Assembly (NCBI GenBank): GCA_959028445.1
Contig: CAUFRY010000009.1
Location: 1-62,567, forward strand
DNA length: 62,567 nucleotides
Source of the DNA: an uncultured Collinsella sp.
GTDB lineage: Bacteria; Actinomycetota; Coriobacteriia; Coriobacteriales; Coriobacteriaceae
Reading direction: 5' to 3'
In this document: piece after piece, positions 25,474 through 33,004 of the stretch
Layout of the letters: each line of letters starts with the position of its first letter
Numbering within the stretch: the first letter of the stretch is position 1
Made by a program: the position numbers and the translations under genes
The notes under the pieces: model-generated
What the model was told of the DNA's origin: nothing
Database searches by the model: none
The model's input: only the letters and a program-made list of their open reading frames with translations

Positions 25474-25992
25474 ATGACGTGTAAGCTATCTGCTATCGTC
25501 GCCGTGTGTGACGATTGGGGCATTGGGTGCGAGGGCGACATGGTGGTGTCCAATCGCGCCGATATGCGCCATTTTGTGGCCTGCACCAAGGGCTGCCCGG
25601 TTATCATGGGACGCAAGACCCTGCTGAGTTTTCCCGGCGGGCGTCCGCTCAAGAACCGCCGCAATATCGTGCTCACCCGCGACGAGAGCTTTGCCCCCGA
25701 GGGCGTCGACGTGGTGCATAGTATCGACGAGGCGCTCGCCGCGGTTGCCGATGAGCCCGTTGCCTGGGTGATCGGTGGCGGCGATGTCTATCGGCATTTT
25801 TTGCCGTATTGCGTCGAGGCCGAGGTCACGCATGACCACTGCGTCCATGTCGTGGATACGTACTTTCCCGATTTGGAAGCCGATCCTGCGTGGGAGATTG
25901 CGCAGCGTAGCGGGGTCGCGACGATTGCCGCCGGTGAGGGTGACGAGGGCGTCGATTATGAGTTCGTGACGTATCGTCGCATCGAGGCGTAA
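25474..25992 (+). CDS. folA: Dihydrofolate reductase
   Basis: 172 aa from the ATG at 25474 (a GTG two codons earlier is possible). LSAIVAVCDDWGIG opens the Rossmann-like fold. ADMRHF carries the conserved acidic residue that protonates DHF. VIMGRKTLLSFPGGRPLKNR and WVIGGGDVYRHFL are the NADPH-binding marks. It reduces DHF to THF. Located 9 bp after thyA, completing the thymidylate cycle. Confidence 0.93.
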   Translation: MTCKLSAIVAVCDDWGIGCEGDMVVSNRADMRHFVACTKGCPVIMGRKTLLSFPGGRPLKNRRNIVLTRDESFAPEGVDVVHSIDEALAAVADEPVAWVIGGGDVYRHFLPYCVEAEVTHDHCVHVVDTYFPDLEADPAWEIAQRSGVATIAAGEGDEGVDYEFVTYRRIEA

Positions 25993-26036
25993 ATCGTCTG
26001 GCGTGAACGGTATCATCGGGTTGATTGAATGCATGG

Positions 26037-26060
26037 GGCGGCGCTTAGCGTCGCCTCGTT
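26037..26060 (+). terminator. Probable terminator of thyA-folA
   Basis: GGCGGCGC (26037-26044) pairs with GCGTCGCC (26048-26055), loop TTA, followed by a weak T run (TCGTTT). The surrounding 109-bp gap otherwise shows a TATAGA at 26064-26069 of uncertain meaning. Confidence 0.55.
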
Positions 26061-26101
26061 TGGTATAGATGTGCTGTAAAGAAGGGTGCGGGCTGGCTGC
26101 T

Positions 26102-27016
26102 ATGACTGATGCCGTTGAGGTTCTGCGAATTGATTCGCTCGAGGACGAGCGGCTCGATGCCTACGTGCGACTGACCGAGCGTGAGCTTCGCTGCGTGCTG
26201 GAGCCGCAGAAGGGCATTTTTATCGCTGAGAGTGCCAAGGTCATCGAGCGTGCGGTTCGCGCCGGATATGAGCCGGTGAGCTTTCTTCTGGGCGAGCGCT
26301 GGCTCGACCAGATGATGCCGCTGTTTGACCAGCTTGTCGTGTGCGAGGGAGCGGGTCCGGTTCCCGTGTTCGTGGCCTCCATGGAGCTCATGGAGCAGTT
26401 GACGGGCTTTAACGTGACGCGCGGCGCGCTGGCGGCGTTCCGTCGCCCGCGTCAGATTCCGGTTGATGAGTTCTTGGGCGGCGTTGTCGAGGCGGCGGGG
26501 GGTCGTCCGGTGCGCGTGTGCGTGCTTGAGGGTATTGTCGATCACACCAATGTTGGCGCGATTTTCCGCTCGGCTGCCGCATTGAACGTTGACGGTATTT
26601 TGGTCAGCCCGACGTGCTGCGACCCGCTGTACCGTCGCTCGGCCCGGGTGAGCATGGGCACCGTGTTTCAGGTGCCGTGGACGCGCATTGGGAGTGAGGC
26701 GCGCGTGTGGCCGCATGATGGTCTGAGCGCGTTGCACGATGCCGGTTTTTCGTGTGCCGCTATGGCGTTGACGGACGATTCCGTATCGCTGGACGATCCC
26801 GTGCTGCAGGAGATTGACCGCTTGGCGATTTTTATGGGTACCGAGGGTGCCGGCTTGGGCGCCAAGACCATTGCCGGCTGTGACCACGCGGTGCGCATTC
26901 CGATGGCGCACGGGGTCGATTCGCTTAACGTGGCCGCGGCGAGCGCCGTCGCCTTTTGGCAGCTGTGCCCGCACGTGAGCAATGAGTATCACTACCAGCC
27001 GGGTTTGTATCACTAG
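26102..27016 (+). CDS. TrmH/SpoU-family RNA 2'-O-ribose methyltransferase
   Basis: 304 aa from the ATG at 26102; an ATG at 26069 gives 11 more residues, and neither has a good ribosome site. The N-terminal part resembles an RNA-binding substrate domain (DERLDAYVRLTERELR, GIFIAESAKVIERAV). The SPOUT domain has motif 1 DHTNVGAIFRSAAAL, motif 2 FMGTEGAGL, and motif 3 IPMAHGVDSLNVAAA, which forms the trefoil knot and binds SAM. It should methylate a ribose in rRNA or tRNA, but the target cannot be told from sequence. Confidence 0.88.
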   Translation: MTDAVEVLRIDSLEDERLDAYVRLTERELRCVLEPQKGIFIAESAKVIERAVRAGYEPVSFLLGERWLDQMMPLFDQLVVCEGAGPVPVFVASMELMEQLTGFNVTRGALAAFRRPRQIPVDEFLGGVVEAAGGRPVRVCVLEGIVDHTNVGAIFRSAAALNVDGILVSPTCCDPLYRRSARVSMGTVFQVPWTRIGSEARVWPHDGLSALHDAGFSCAAMALTDDSVSLDDPVLQEIDRLAIFMGTEGAGLGAKTIAGCDHAVRIPMAHGVDSLNVAAASAVAFWQLCPHVSNEYHYQPGLYH

Positions 27017-27141
27017 GCAGTTATTCCGCACTGTGCTCTAATTCGGGGTGTTTCGGTTGCCGCCAGTCGGTGCTAAGCTGGATTTGGCTTTGGTTTTAAA
27101 TTGCTGTTTTGCTGTTTGACGTATGCGTGTGGGGAGGGCGT

Positions 27142-28491
27142 GTGGCTAAGAAATCTACGGCGATCGATGTAACGCAAGGTGTCATTTGGCAGCAATTGCT
27201 GTCGCTGTGCGTTCCCATCTTTTTTAGTTCGTTTTTTCAGCAGGCCTACACGCTTATCGGTACGTATATCGTTGGCCAGTTTGGCGGCAAGCTCGCGCTG
27301 GGTGGTATTCAAGCCACGATGGTGCTCACCGAGCTCTGCATTGGCTTTTGCGTTGGCGTTGGCGCCGGCTGCGCGGTCATTACCGGTCAGTATTTTGGCC
27401 AGCACGATGATGAGCGACTGAGTCGTTCGGTCCATACAGCCATGACGCTCGCGCTGGTGGGCGGTATCGCTTTCTCGATTCTTGGCATAGTGTTCGTTGA
27501 GCCCATGCTGGTGCTTATGAACACGCCGCATGAACTATTGGCCGAGGGTGTGGCCTATGCTCGCTGTTATTTTGCCGCGATGGTTGCGGCACTGCTGCTG
27601 AATATGGGAACCGCACTGCTGCGTGCCGTGGGCGACACGCGCGGGCCCGCCGTGATCATTGCCTCTGGCTGCCTTGTTAACGTGGTGCTGGATATCATCT
27701 TTGTCGCTGTGTTGCATATGGAGGCGCTGGGCTGCGGCATCGCAGTGGCGCTGACCATTTGCTCCAATGCAACGATGATCGTGTTGCGCATGATGCGCGC
27801 TCCGGGTGCATGGCGTCTTTCGCTGTCTAAGCTCGGTATCGATCGCGGTATTTGCAAGAGTATGATCTCGTGTGGTCTGCCACTCGGTTTTCAATCGGCT
27901 GCCTATTCGATCTCGAACGTGCTGATCCAGGTGTCGGTTAATTCGTTTGGCGCCGATGTCACGACTGCTTGGGGTCTATCTGGGCGCCTGGATGGCATTA
28001 TCTGGATGGTGACCGAGGCGCTCGGCGTATCGATCACTACGTTCTCGGCGCAGAACTTTGGCGCGCGCAACTACGAGCGCATGCGCAAGGGCTATCATAC
28101 GTCGCTCGTGCTGTCGTTTATGCTCATTGGTGGCCTGTCTGCCGTGCTGCTGGTGTTCTCGGGCCCGCTGTCGCGTTTGTTTGTCGACGATGCTTCGATT
28201 TCGGCGTACACCACGACTATCCTCCATTTCATTGCGCCGTTCTATGCGATTTTCTCGATTATCGAGAACGCCTCGGGTTCCATCCGCGGCGCCGGCGTGA
28301 GTCTGCAGCCTATGATGCTCACCATCTTTGGCACCGTCGTACTCAGAGTGATTTGGGTGTTTGCGATCATGCCCTTCGATCCGTCGCTCGAGCATCTACT
28401 GCTGGTCTACCCCGTAACCTGGCTCATCACCGCAACCATGTTCACCATCTACCACCACAGCGGCAACTGGCTAGGCCGCGCCACCGCCTAG
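27142..28491 (+). CDS. MATE-family multidrug/Na+ exporter
   Basis: 449 aa from the GTG at 27142, preceded by GGGGAGGG; an upstream ATG at 27109 has no site. Around 12 hydrophobic segments in two halves, the first opening with LSLCVPIFFSSFFQQAYTLI and the second with MISCGLPLGFQSAAYSISN. The pairs of GxxxG-type and DTRGPAV motifs (ALLRAVGDTRGPAVI; GSIRGAGVSLQP) are typical of MATE transporters. It would export cationic compounds in exchange for H+ or Na+. The substrate is unknown. It stands alone, with no regulator beside it. Confidence 0.9.
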   Translation: MAKKSTAIDVTQGVIWQQLLSLCVPIFFSSFFQQAYTLIGTYIVGQFGGKLALGGIQATMVLTELCIGFCVGVGAGCAVITGQYFGQHDDERLSRSVHTAMTLALVGGIAFSILGIVFVEPMLVLMNTPHELLAEGVAYARCYFAAMVAALLLNMGTALLRAVGDTRGPAVIIASGCLVNVVLDIIFVAVLHMEALGCGIAVALTICSNATMIVLRMMRAPGAWRLSLSKLGIDRGICKSMISCGLPLGFQSAAYSISNVLIQVSVNSFGADVTTAWGLSGRLDGIIWMVTEALGVSITTFSAQNFGARNYERMRKGYHTSLVLSFMLIGGLSAVLLVFSGPLSRLFVDDASISAYTTTILHFIAPFYAIFSIIENASGSIRGAGVSLQPMMLTIFGTVVLRVIWVFAIMPFDPSLEHLLLVYPVTWLITATMFTIYHHSGNWLGRATA

Positions 28492-28514
28492 TTCATCCGT
28501 CGGATACCCCTGAT

Positions 28515-28583
28515 AAGTTGCGGTGAAATAGTTCCTGAAAAGCCCTTGCGGACCGTCAAACAAGTACTATTCCACCGCAACTT
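28515..28583. repeat. Dispersed intergenic palindrome, family A, copy 1
   Basis: Arm AAGTTGCGGTGAAATAG (28515-28531) pairs with 28567-28583 with one mismatch around a 35-base centre. The same arm sequence, with a different centre, is found at 62385-62457. Confidence 0.75.
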
Positions 28584-28620
28584 CCTTATGAGCTGTAGGT
28601 GTTGGCGGAAAACGAATCAA

Positions 28621-28867
28621 TTAGTATTCGATGCCCTGACGGGCTAGGAGGCCTTCGTCGAAGTAGTGTTTGACGGGTCGCATTTCGGTGACCAGGTCCG
28701 CGAGGTCTGCGAGGGCAGCAGGCCGCGGCCGGTTAGCACGAGCTCCGTGGTGGCGGGCTTTATCGCAATCAGTTCCTCGACATTCTCTCGCGCCCCAAAG
28801 CAGCCTTCGTCTTGCCCTTGCCGTCGCCCGTATAGATTTGAACCTTGCCGACTTCCAGTGATGCCAT
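28621..28867 (-). pseudogene. Remnant of cobalamin adenosyltransferase (CobO/BtuR)
   Basis: A proper start remains: ATG at 28867 with AAAGGACAG before it, then MASLEVGKVQIYTGDGKGKT, which is the P-loop of CobO/BtuR enzymes. After 32 codons the frame stops. The other frames carry ELIAIKPATTELVLTGRG and then LADLADLVTEMRPVKHYFDE and LLARQGIEY, matching the family's C-terminus and real stop. About 100 codons in the middle are gone and at least two frame changes exist, so the intact ~190-aa enzyme, which makes adenosylcobalamin, cannot be produced from here. No other cobalamin gene is nearby. Confidence 0.8.
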
Positions 28868-28959
28868 CTCTGTCCTTTCGTGCCCGGCGTCGGTTTATCG
28901 CCGTCTGGGTTGGGTATTCTAGAAAGCATTATCAACCCCAGTAGATGGAGTTCAAGCAG

Positions 28960-30852
28960 ATGGAGATGGATGACAACAAACGTAGACGGAATATGATCCT
29001 CTACGTGCTCATCGCCTTCGTCGTCTACCTCGTGCTCTCGACCGTTCTGTTCCCCAACATCGGTCACACGCAGCAGATTACGAAGACCGATTATTCGACG
29101 TTTGTCAAAGCGCTCGATAAGAAGAGCGTTGACAAGGTTGAGTACAACACGGACGATTACTCGATTTATTACACCAAAAAGGGCGAGGACGAGAACATCG
29201 CTTACAAGACGACCGGTGTGCCGAATGATGCGGGCTTTACCGATCGCGTGCTTGAATCCGGTGCGTCCCTGGAGTCCGTCGTTCCAGATAAAAACTCGGG
29301 TCTGATGACCTACTACCTGCTCACACTCATCCTTCCCATGGCGATTTTCTTCCTCATCGGCTGGTGGCTCAACCGCCGCATGAAGAAGGCTATGGGCGAT
29401 GACGGCCCGTCGATGAACTTTGGTGGCGGCGGTTTTGGCGGCGGCGGACTGGGCAAGTCCGGTGCTCGCGTGATCGCCTCCAAGGACGTGGGCGTGACCT
29501 TTAAGGATGTCGCTGGCCAGGAAGAGGCCAAGGAATCCCTCAAGGAGGTCGTCGACTTTCTGGAGAAGCCGCAGCGCTACGAGGAAATTGGCGCCAAGCT
29601 GCCGCGCGGTGCTCTCCTTGTTGGCCCTCCGGGTACCGGTAAGACCCTACTCGCCAAGGCTGTGGCCGGCGAGGCGGGCGTGCCGTTCTTTAGCATTTCG
29701 GGCTCTGAGTTCGTCGAGATGTTTGTCGGCCGCGGCGCCGCCAAGGTTCGCGACCTGTTTAAGCAGGCCAAGGAAAAGGCCCCGTGTATCGTGTTTATCG
29801 ACGAGATCGATACCATCGGCAAAAAGCGTGACGGCGGCGGCTTTAGCGGCAATGATGAGCGCGAGCAGACGCTCAACCAGTTGCTGACCGAGATGGACGG
29901 CTTCGATAACCACAAGGGCATCGTCGTCCTCGCTGCCACCAACCGTCCCGACAGCCTTGACCCGGCCTTGCTGCGCCCCGGCCGTTTTGACCGCCGCATC
30001 CCCGTTGAGCTGCCCGACCTGACCGGCCGCAAGAACATCCTCGAGCTGCATGCGAAGAGCGTGAAGACGCAGCCGCCGATCGACCTGTCCGCGATTGCCC
30101 GCGCCACGCCCGGCGCCTCGGGCGCCGACCTGGCCAACATCATCAACGAGGGCGCCCTACGTGCCGTCCGCGAGGGGCGCAAGCGTGCCACGCAGGACGA
30201 TTTTGAGGAGTCGGTGGAGGTCGTTATCGCCGGACAGCAGCGTAAGTCCACGGTGCTGTCCGACCACGAGAAGCAGGTCGTTTCCTACCACGAGATCGGC
30301 CATGCTATCGTTGCCGCCCGCCAGAAGGGGTCTGCGCCGGTCACCAAGATTACCATCGTGCCGCGCACGAGCGGCGCTCTGGGCTATACCATGCAGGTTG
30401 AGGAGGATGAGCGCTTCCTGACCACACGCCAGGAGGTCCTGGACAAGCTCGCCGTCTACTGCGGCGGACGTGCCGCCGAGGAGCTCATCTTTGGTGAGAT
30501 GACGACCGGCGCCGCCAACGATATCGAGCAGGCCACCAAGCTCGCCCGCAACATGGTGACGCGCTTTGGTATGTCCGATGAGTTTGGCATGATGGCGCTC
30601 GGTACCGTGCAGAATGCGTATCTCAACCAGGACACGTCGCTCACCTGCGCCCCCGGTACGGCCGAGCGCGTGGACGCAATTGTCGCCAAGCTGATCGAGG
30701 ACGCGCACGACCGCGCTCTGCAGATCCTGAAGGAGAACAAGTTCAAGCTCCACGAGCTGGCTCGTTATCTGTACAAGAAGGAGACGATCACGGGCGAGGA
30801 GTTTATGAATCTCCTCACGCGCGAGAATCCGCTGATGCCGAAGCAGCAGTAA
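28960..30852 (+). CDS. ftsH: ATP-dependent membrane zinc protease FtsH
   Basis: 630 aa from the ATG at 28960, nine bases after GGAG; ATGs at 28945 and 28966 are also in frame. TM1 (MILYVLIAFVVYLVLSTVLF) and TM2 (LLTLILPMAIFFLIGWW) bracket an outside domain of about 90 residues. A Gly-rich linker leads into the AAA domain: Walker A VGPPGTGKTLLAKA, Walker B CIVFIDEID, second region of homology RPGRFDRRI. The protease zinc motif is HEIGH (H444). It degrades misfolded membrane and regulatory proteins. A TATTCT at 28915-28920 may be the -10. A terminator follows. Confidence 0.95.
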   Translation: MEMDDNKRRRNMILYVLIAFVVYLVLSTVLFPNIGHTQQITKTDYSTFVKALDKKSVDKVEYNTDDYSIYYTKKGEDENIAYKTTGVPNDAGFTDRVLESGASLESVVPDKNSGLMTYYLLTLILPMAIFFLIGWWLNRRMKKAMGDDGPSMNFGGGGFGGGGLGKSGARVIASKDVGVTFKDVAGQEEAKESLKEVVDFLEKPQRYEEIGAKLPRGALLVGPPGTGKTLLAKAVAGEAGVPFFSISGSEFVEMFVGRGAAKVRDLFKQAKEKAPCIVFIDEIDTIGKKRDGGGFSGNDEREQTLNQLLTEMDGFDNHKGIVVLAATNRPDSLDPALLRPGRFDRRIPVELPDLTGRKNILELHAKSVKTQPPIDLSAIARATPGASGADLANIINEGALRAVREGRKRATQDDFEESVEVVIAGQQRKSTVLSDHEKQVVSYHEIGHAIVAARQKGSAPVTKITIVPRTSGALGYTMQVEEDERFLTTRQEVLDKLAVYCGGRAAEELIFGEMTTGAANDIEQATKLARNMVTRFGMSDEFGMMALGTVQNAYLNQDTSLTCAPGTAERVDAIVAKLIEDAHDRALQILKENKFKLHELARYLYKKETITGEEFMNLLTRENPLMPKQQ

Positions 30853-30873
30853 TACTGGTTGCGCAGTCTCAAT

Positions 30874-30910
30874 CGCCCCATTTGAGTGTCCATCTCAAAT
30901 GGGGCGTTTT
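30874..30910 (+). terminator. Terminator of ftsH
   Basis: Perfect 13-bp stem CGCCCCATTTGAG (30874-30886) with CTCAAATGGGGCG (30894-30906), loop of 7, then TTTT. Confidence 0.9.
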
Positions 30911-30928
30911 GCGTAGGGAGAGTTGTAT

Positions 30929-31384
30929 ATGAAGATCGTGGTAAGTGCCTGCTTGATGGGCGAGAGTTGCAAGTATAACGGGCTCGATAACTACCACCGC
31001 GCGTTGGTCGAAGCGTGCGAACGCACAGGGACCGAGGTACTCCTCGTATGTCCCGAGGTTTTTGGCGGTCTGACCACGCCGCGCGACCCGTCCGAGATTG
31101 TGAACGGCGAAGTTCGTACCTGCGAGGGCGTGTCCGTTGACCGGGAATTCCGCTTGGGCGCTCAACGTGCGCTCGATATGTGCGAGCAGGCGGGCGGGCC
31201 GGAAGAGATCGCCGCGTGCATCCTGAAGGACCGTAGTCCCTCGTGCGGCGCGGGCCGCGTCTACGACGGCACCTTTAGCGGTACGCTCACAGCGGGCAAC
31301 GGCGTTTTTGTCGATCTGTTACTGCGTCACGGCTACCGCGTCATTCCGGCTAGCGAGTTCGACCCCAAAATACTTGAGCAATAA
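30929..31384 (+). CDS. DUF523 family protein
   Basis: 151 aa from the ATG after TAGGGAG. Has the family's cysteine-containing marks: VSACLMGESCKYNG at the start, VCPEVFGGLTTPRDPSEI in the middle, and ILKDRSPSCGAG, then FVDLLLRHGYRV. The family is widespread but has no proven function; the conserved Cys residues suggest metal or thiol chemistry. It lies alone between the ftsH terminator and a bidirectional terminator, converging on the dehydrogenase gene. Confidence 0.85.
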   Translation: MKIVVSACLMGESCKYNGLDNYHRALVEACERTGTEVLLVCPEVFGGLTTPRDPSEIVNGEVRTCEGVSVDREFRLGAQRALDMCEQAGGPEEIAACILKDRSPSCGAGRVYDGTFSGTLTAGNGVFVDLLLRHGYRVIPASEFDPKILEQ

Positions 31385-31385
31385 A

Positions 31386-31426
31386 AAAACCACCACAAAG
31401 GTGCCTGTCCCCTTTGTGGTGGTTTT
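31386..31426. terminator. Bidirectional terminator, also dispersed palindrome family B copy 1
   Basis: AAAACCACCACAAAGG (31386-31401) pairs perfectly with CCTTTGTGGTGGTTTT (31411-31426). It separates two convergent genes. On the - strand it reads CAAAGGGGACAGGCACCTT, a core seen again at 39037-39058. Confidence 0.85.
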
Positions 31427-31435
31427 GGGCTTGGC

Positions 31436-32518
31436 CTAGAGGGTGTGGCCGTAGGCGTTGGCGGCCTTGATGGCGGCGGCGAACTTTTCGTCGGTGAAGG
31501 GCTCAGGGTTGCCCTGCTTCCACTCGTTGGTGGCGTGCGCGTATTCGCACAGGGCAGGGATGTCGGCCTCGGAAAGCCCGACCTGCTCAAGCGTCACGGG
31601 CAGGCCCATCTGCTTGTTAAAGGCGGCGTAGCGCACAAGGTTCTCGGTATCGCCCGTATAGGCAAACAGGACGAGCACGCCCAAGCTCACGACCTCGCCG
31701 TGCAGATAGGTTCCCTCGCGCGCAATGCTGCACGTCGCATTGTAGAACGCGTGCGCCACGCTCGAGTTGTAGTAGTAATCGTTTTGGTTGGTCAGGTTCG
31801 AGACATAGCCCGTGTTGACCACGATGTCGAGCGCGATCTGCTTTACGGCCTCGGTCGACAGGTCTTGGCGCACGTCCTCAAGACCCTGGACGCCATAGGT
31901 AAACAGCGGCTCGGAGCAGGTGTGGGCGAGTGCCAGGCCAAGACCGGCGGTGTGCTCCAAATTACCGGCGCTCGTGGCGTACTCGACCTCGGGCTGCTTA
32001 GACAGGGCATCGCCCACGCCGGCCCAGAAGTACTCTGCCGGTGCCTCGGCGATGATCTTGGGGTTGATGAAGATGTGCGCCGGTCGGTTGGGGTACGAAT
32101 AGCCCTCGAGCGAGCCATCGTCATTGTAGACAACGGCAATGGCGGTCGCGGCCGAGCAGTTGGAGCAAATCGTCGGTACGGTAAAGACGATCTTCTTGAG
32201 CTCGATGGCTGCGGTCTTCACGGTGTCGAGTGCCTTGCCGCCGCCACATGCGATGAGCGCGTCGGCTTCCTGGCAGGCAGGGGAGTTCACGACCTTGGCG
32301 ATATTGGCACGCGTACTGTTGGTGCCATAGACGCGCGTCTCCAGGACCTCGACATCGGTACCTTCAAGTGCCGCCTCGATTCCCGGCAGCGCCGCAGCCA
32401 GGGCTCGCTTGCCGCCAATGATGGCGACCTTGGTCGCTCCGTACTCGGCCAGTGCGGCGGGCAGCTCGGTAAAGCAATCCTCGCCAACGGTATAATCACT
32501 CATTCCAATCGTGCGCAT
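31436..32518 (-). CDS. Iron-containing alcohol dehydrogenase, glycerol-dehydrogenase-like
   Basis: 360 aa, ATG preceded on the - strand by AAAGAAGG. The cofactor-binding loop is CGGGKALDTVKT, followed by VPTICSNCSAATAIAV. Metal-binding residues are present: D in VGDALSKQPEVE, H in SSVAHAFYNA, and H in YLHGEVVSLGV. It probably oxidises a polyol or reduces a keto compound with NAD(H). GldA-like is the closest subgroup I recognise, but the substrate is not certain. It is monocistronic and transcribed away from ileS. Confidence 0.8.
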   Translation of the reverse strand: MRTIGMSDYTVGEDCFTELPAALAEYGATKVAIIGGKRALAAALPGIEAALEGTDVEVLETRVYGTNSTRANIAKVVNSPACQEADALIACGGGKALDTVKTAAIELKKIVFTVPTICSNCSAATAIAVVYNDDGSLEGYSYPNRPAHIFINPKIIAEAPAEYFWAGVGDALSKQPEVEYATSAGNLEHTAGLGLALAHTCSEPLFTYGVQGLEDVRQDLSTEAVKQIALDIVVNTGYVSNLTNQNDYYYNSSVAHAFYNATCSIAREGTYLHGEVVSLGVLVLFAYTGDTENLVRYAAFNKQMGLPVTLEQVGLSEADIPALCEYAHATNEWKQGNPEPFTDEKFAAAIKAANAYGHTL

Positions 32519-32642
32519 GGCAACCTTCTTTCTTTCGATAAAGTGCTTTCAGGTATTTTGCTCCTAGAGAAGGTCCACAGCCGCGAGAAATTTCGAACGT
32601 ATAAAACCAGTGTTGAGGGTTTTTCGCCGGCGCGGAACGTGC

Positions 32643-32648
32643 TAGCAT
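32643..32648 (+). promoter_or_regulatory. Possible -10 of the ileS leader
   Basis: TAGCAT lies 12-18 bases before the T-box stem I, the expected distance for a transcript that begins with the leader. No good -35 is seen. Confidence 0.4.
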
Positions 32649-32660
32649 ACTCCGCATAAG

Positions 32661-32961
32661 CGTTGATGGGGACGAGTAGTCGGCCGTACGCATGTTACAG
32701 AGAGCGGGGAGCGCTGAGAACCCGTGCATGCGACCGATGAAAATCACCCCGGAGCTGCGGTCCCAACGGACGCGTCGCACAGGCTCGTCTTAGTAGATAT
32801 CGCCGAGATGGTCGTCGATACAGGCCAGCCGAGTAACGGATGCGAGCGCGCGAATACGCGGGCGAGGGCATCTAAGCTGGGTGGTTAAACGAAGAGCTTT
32901 TGCGGGCGTACAGTCCGTTTTGTGGCGCTTCGTCCCAGCTTGTAGGGACGGGCGCTTTTTT
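32661..32961 (+). promoter_or_regulatory. T-box riboswitch (isoleucine) in the ileS leader
   Basis: Stem I closes with CGTTG (32661-32665) and CAACG (32764-32768). The specifier loop has ACGAGTAG (32672-32679) opposite TGAAAATCA (32738-32746), which presents ATC (32743-32745), an Ile codon, followed by A. The upper arm has AGAGAGCGGGG. The antiterminator is AAGCTGGG (32874-32881) with CCCAGCTT (32934-32941) and CGAAG (32890-32894) with CTTCG (32928-32932); the TGGT of its bulge matches the ACCA end of tRNA-Ile. The competing terminator uses GCGC and CGTCCC (32925-32936) with 32945-32955 and ends in TTTTTT. Uncharged tRNA-Ile should allow ileS expression. Confidence 0.88.
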
Positions 32962-33004
32962 GGTGCCCAACGGGCGTGCGCGCCCACGACATGAAAGGGG
33001 TACC

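Noticed and set aside
31445..32659. A 404-codon + strand frame over the alcohol dehydrogenase
   Set aside because: The - strand product has all dehydrogenase motifs and a ribosome site; the + strand frame has neither.
32900..33004. N-terminal extension of IleRS
   Set aside because: This stretch is the T-box antiterminator and terminator region; AAAGGGG precedes the GTG at 33005.
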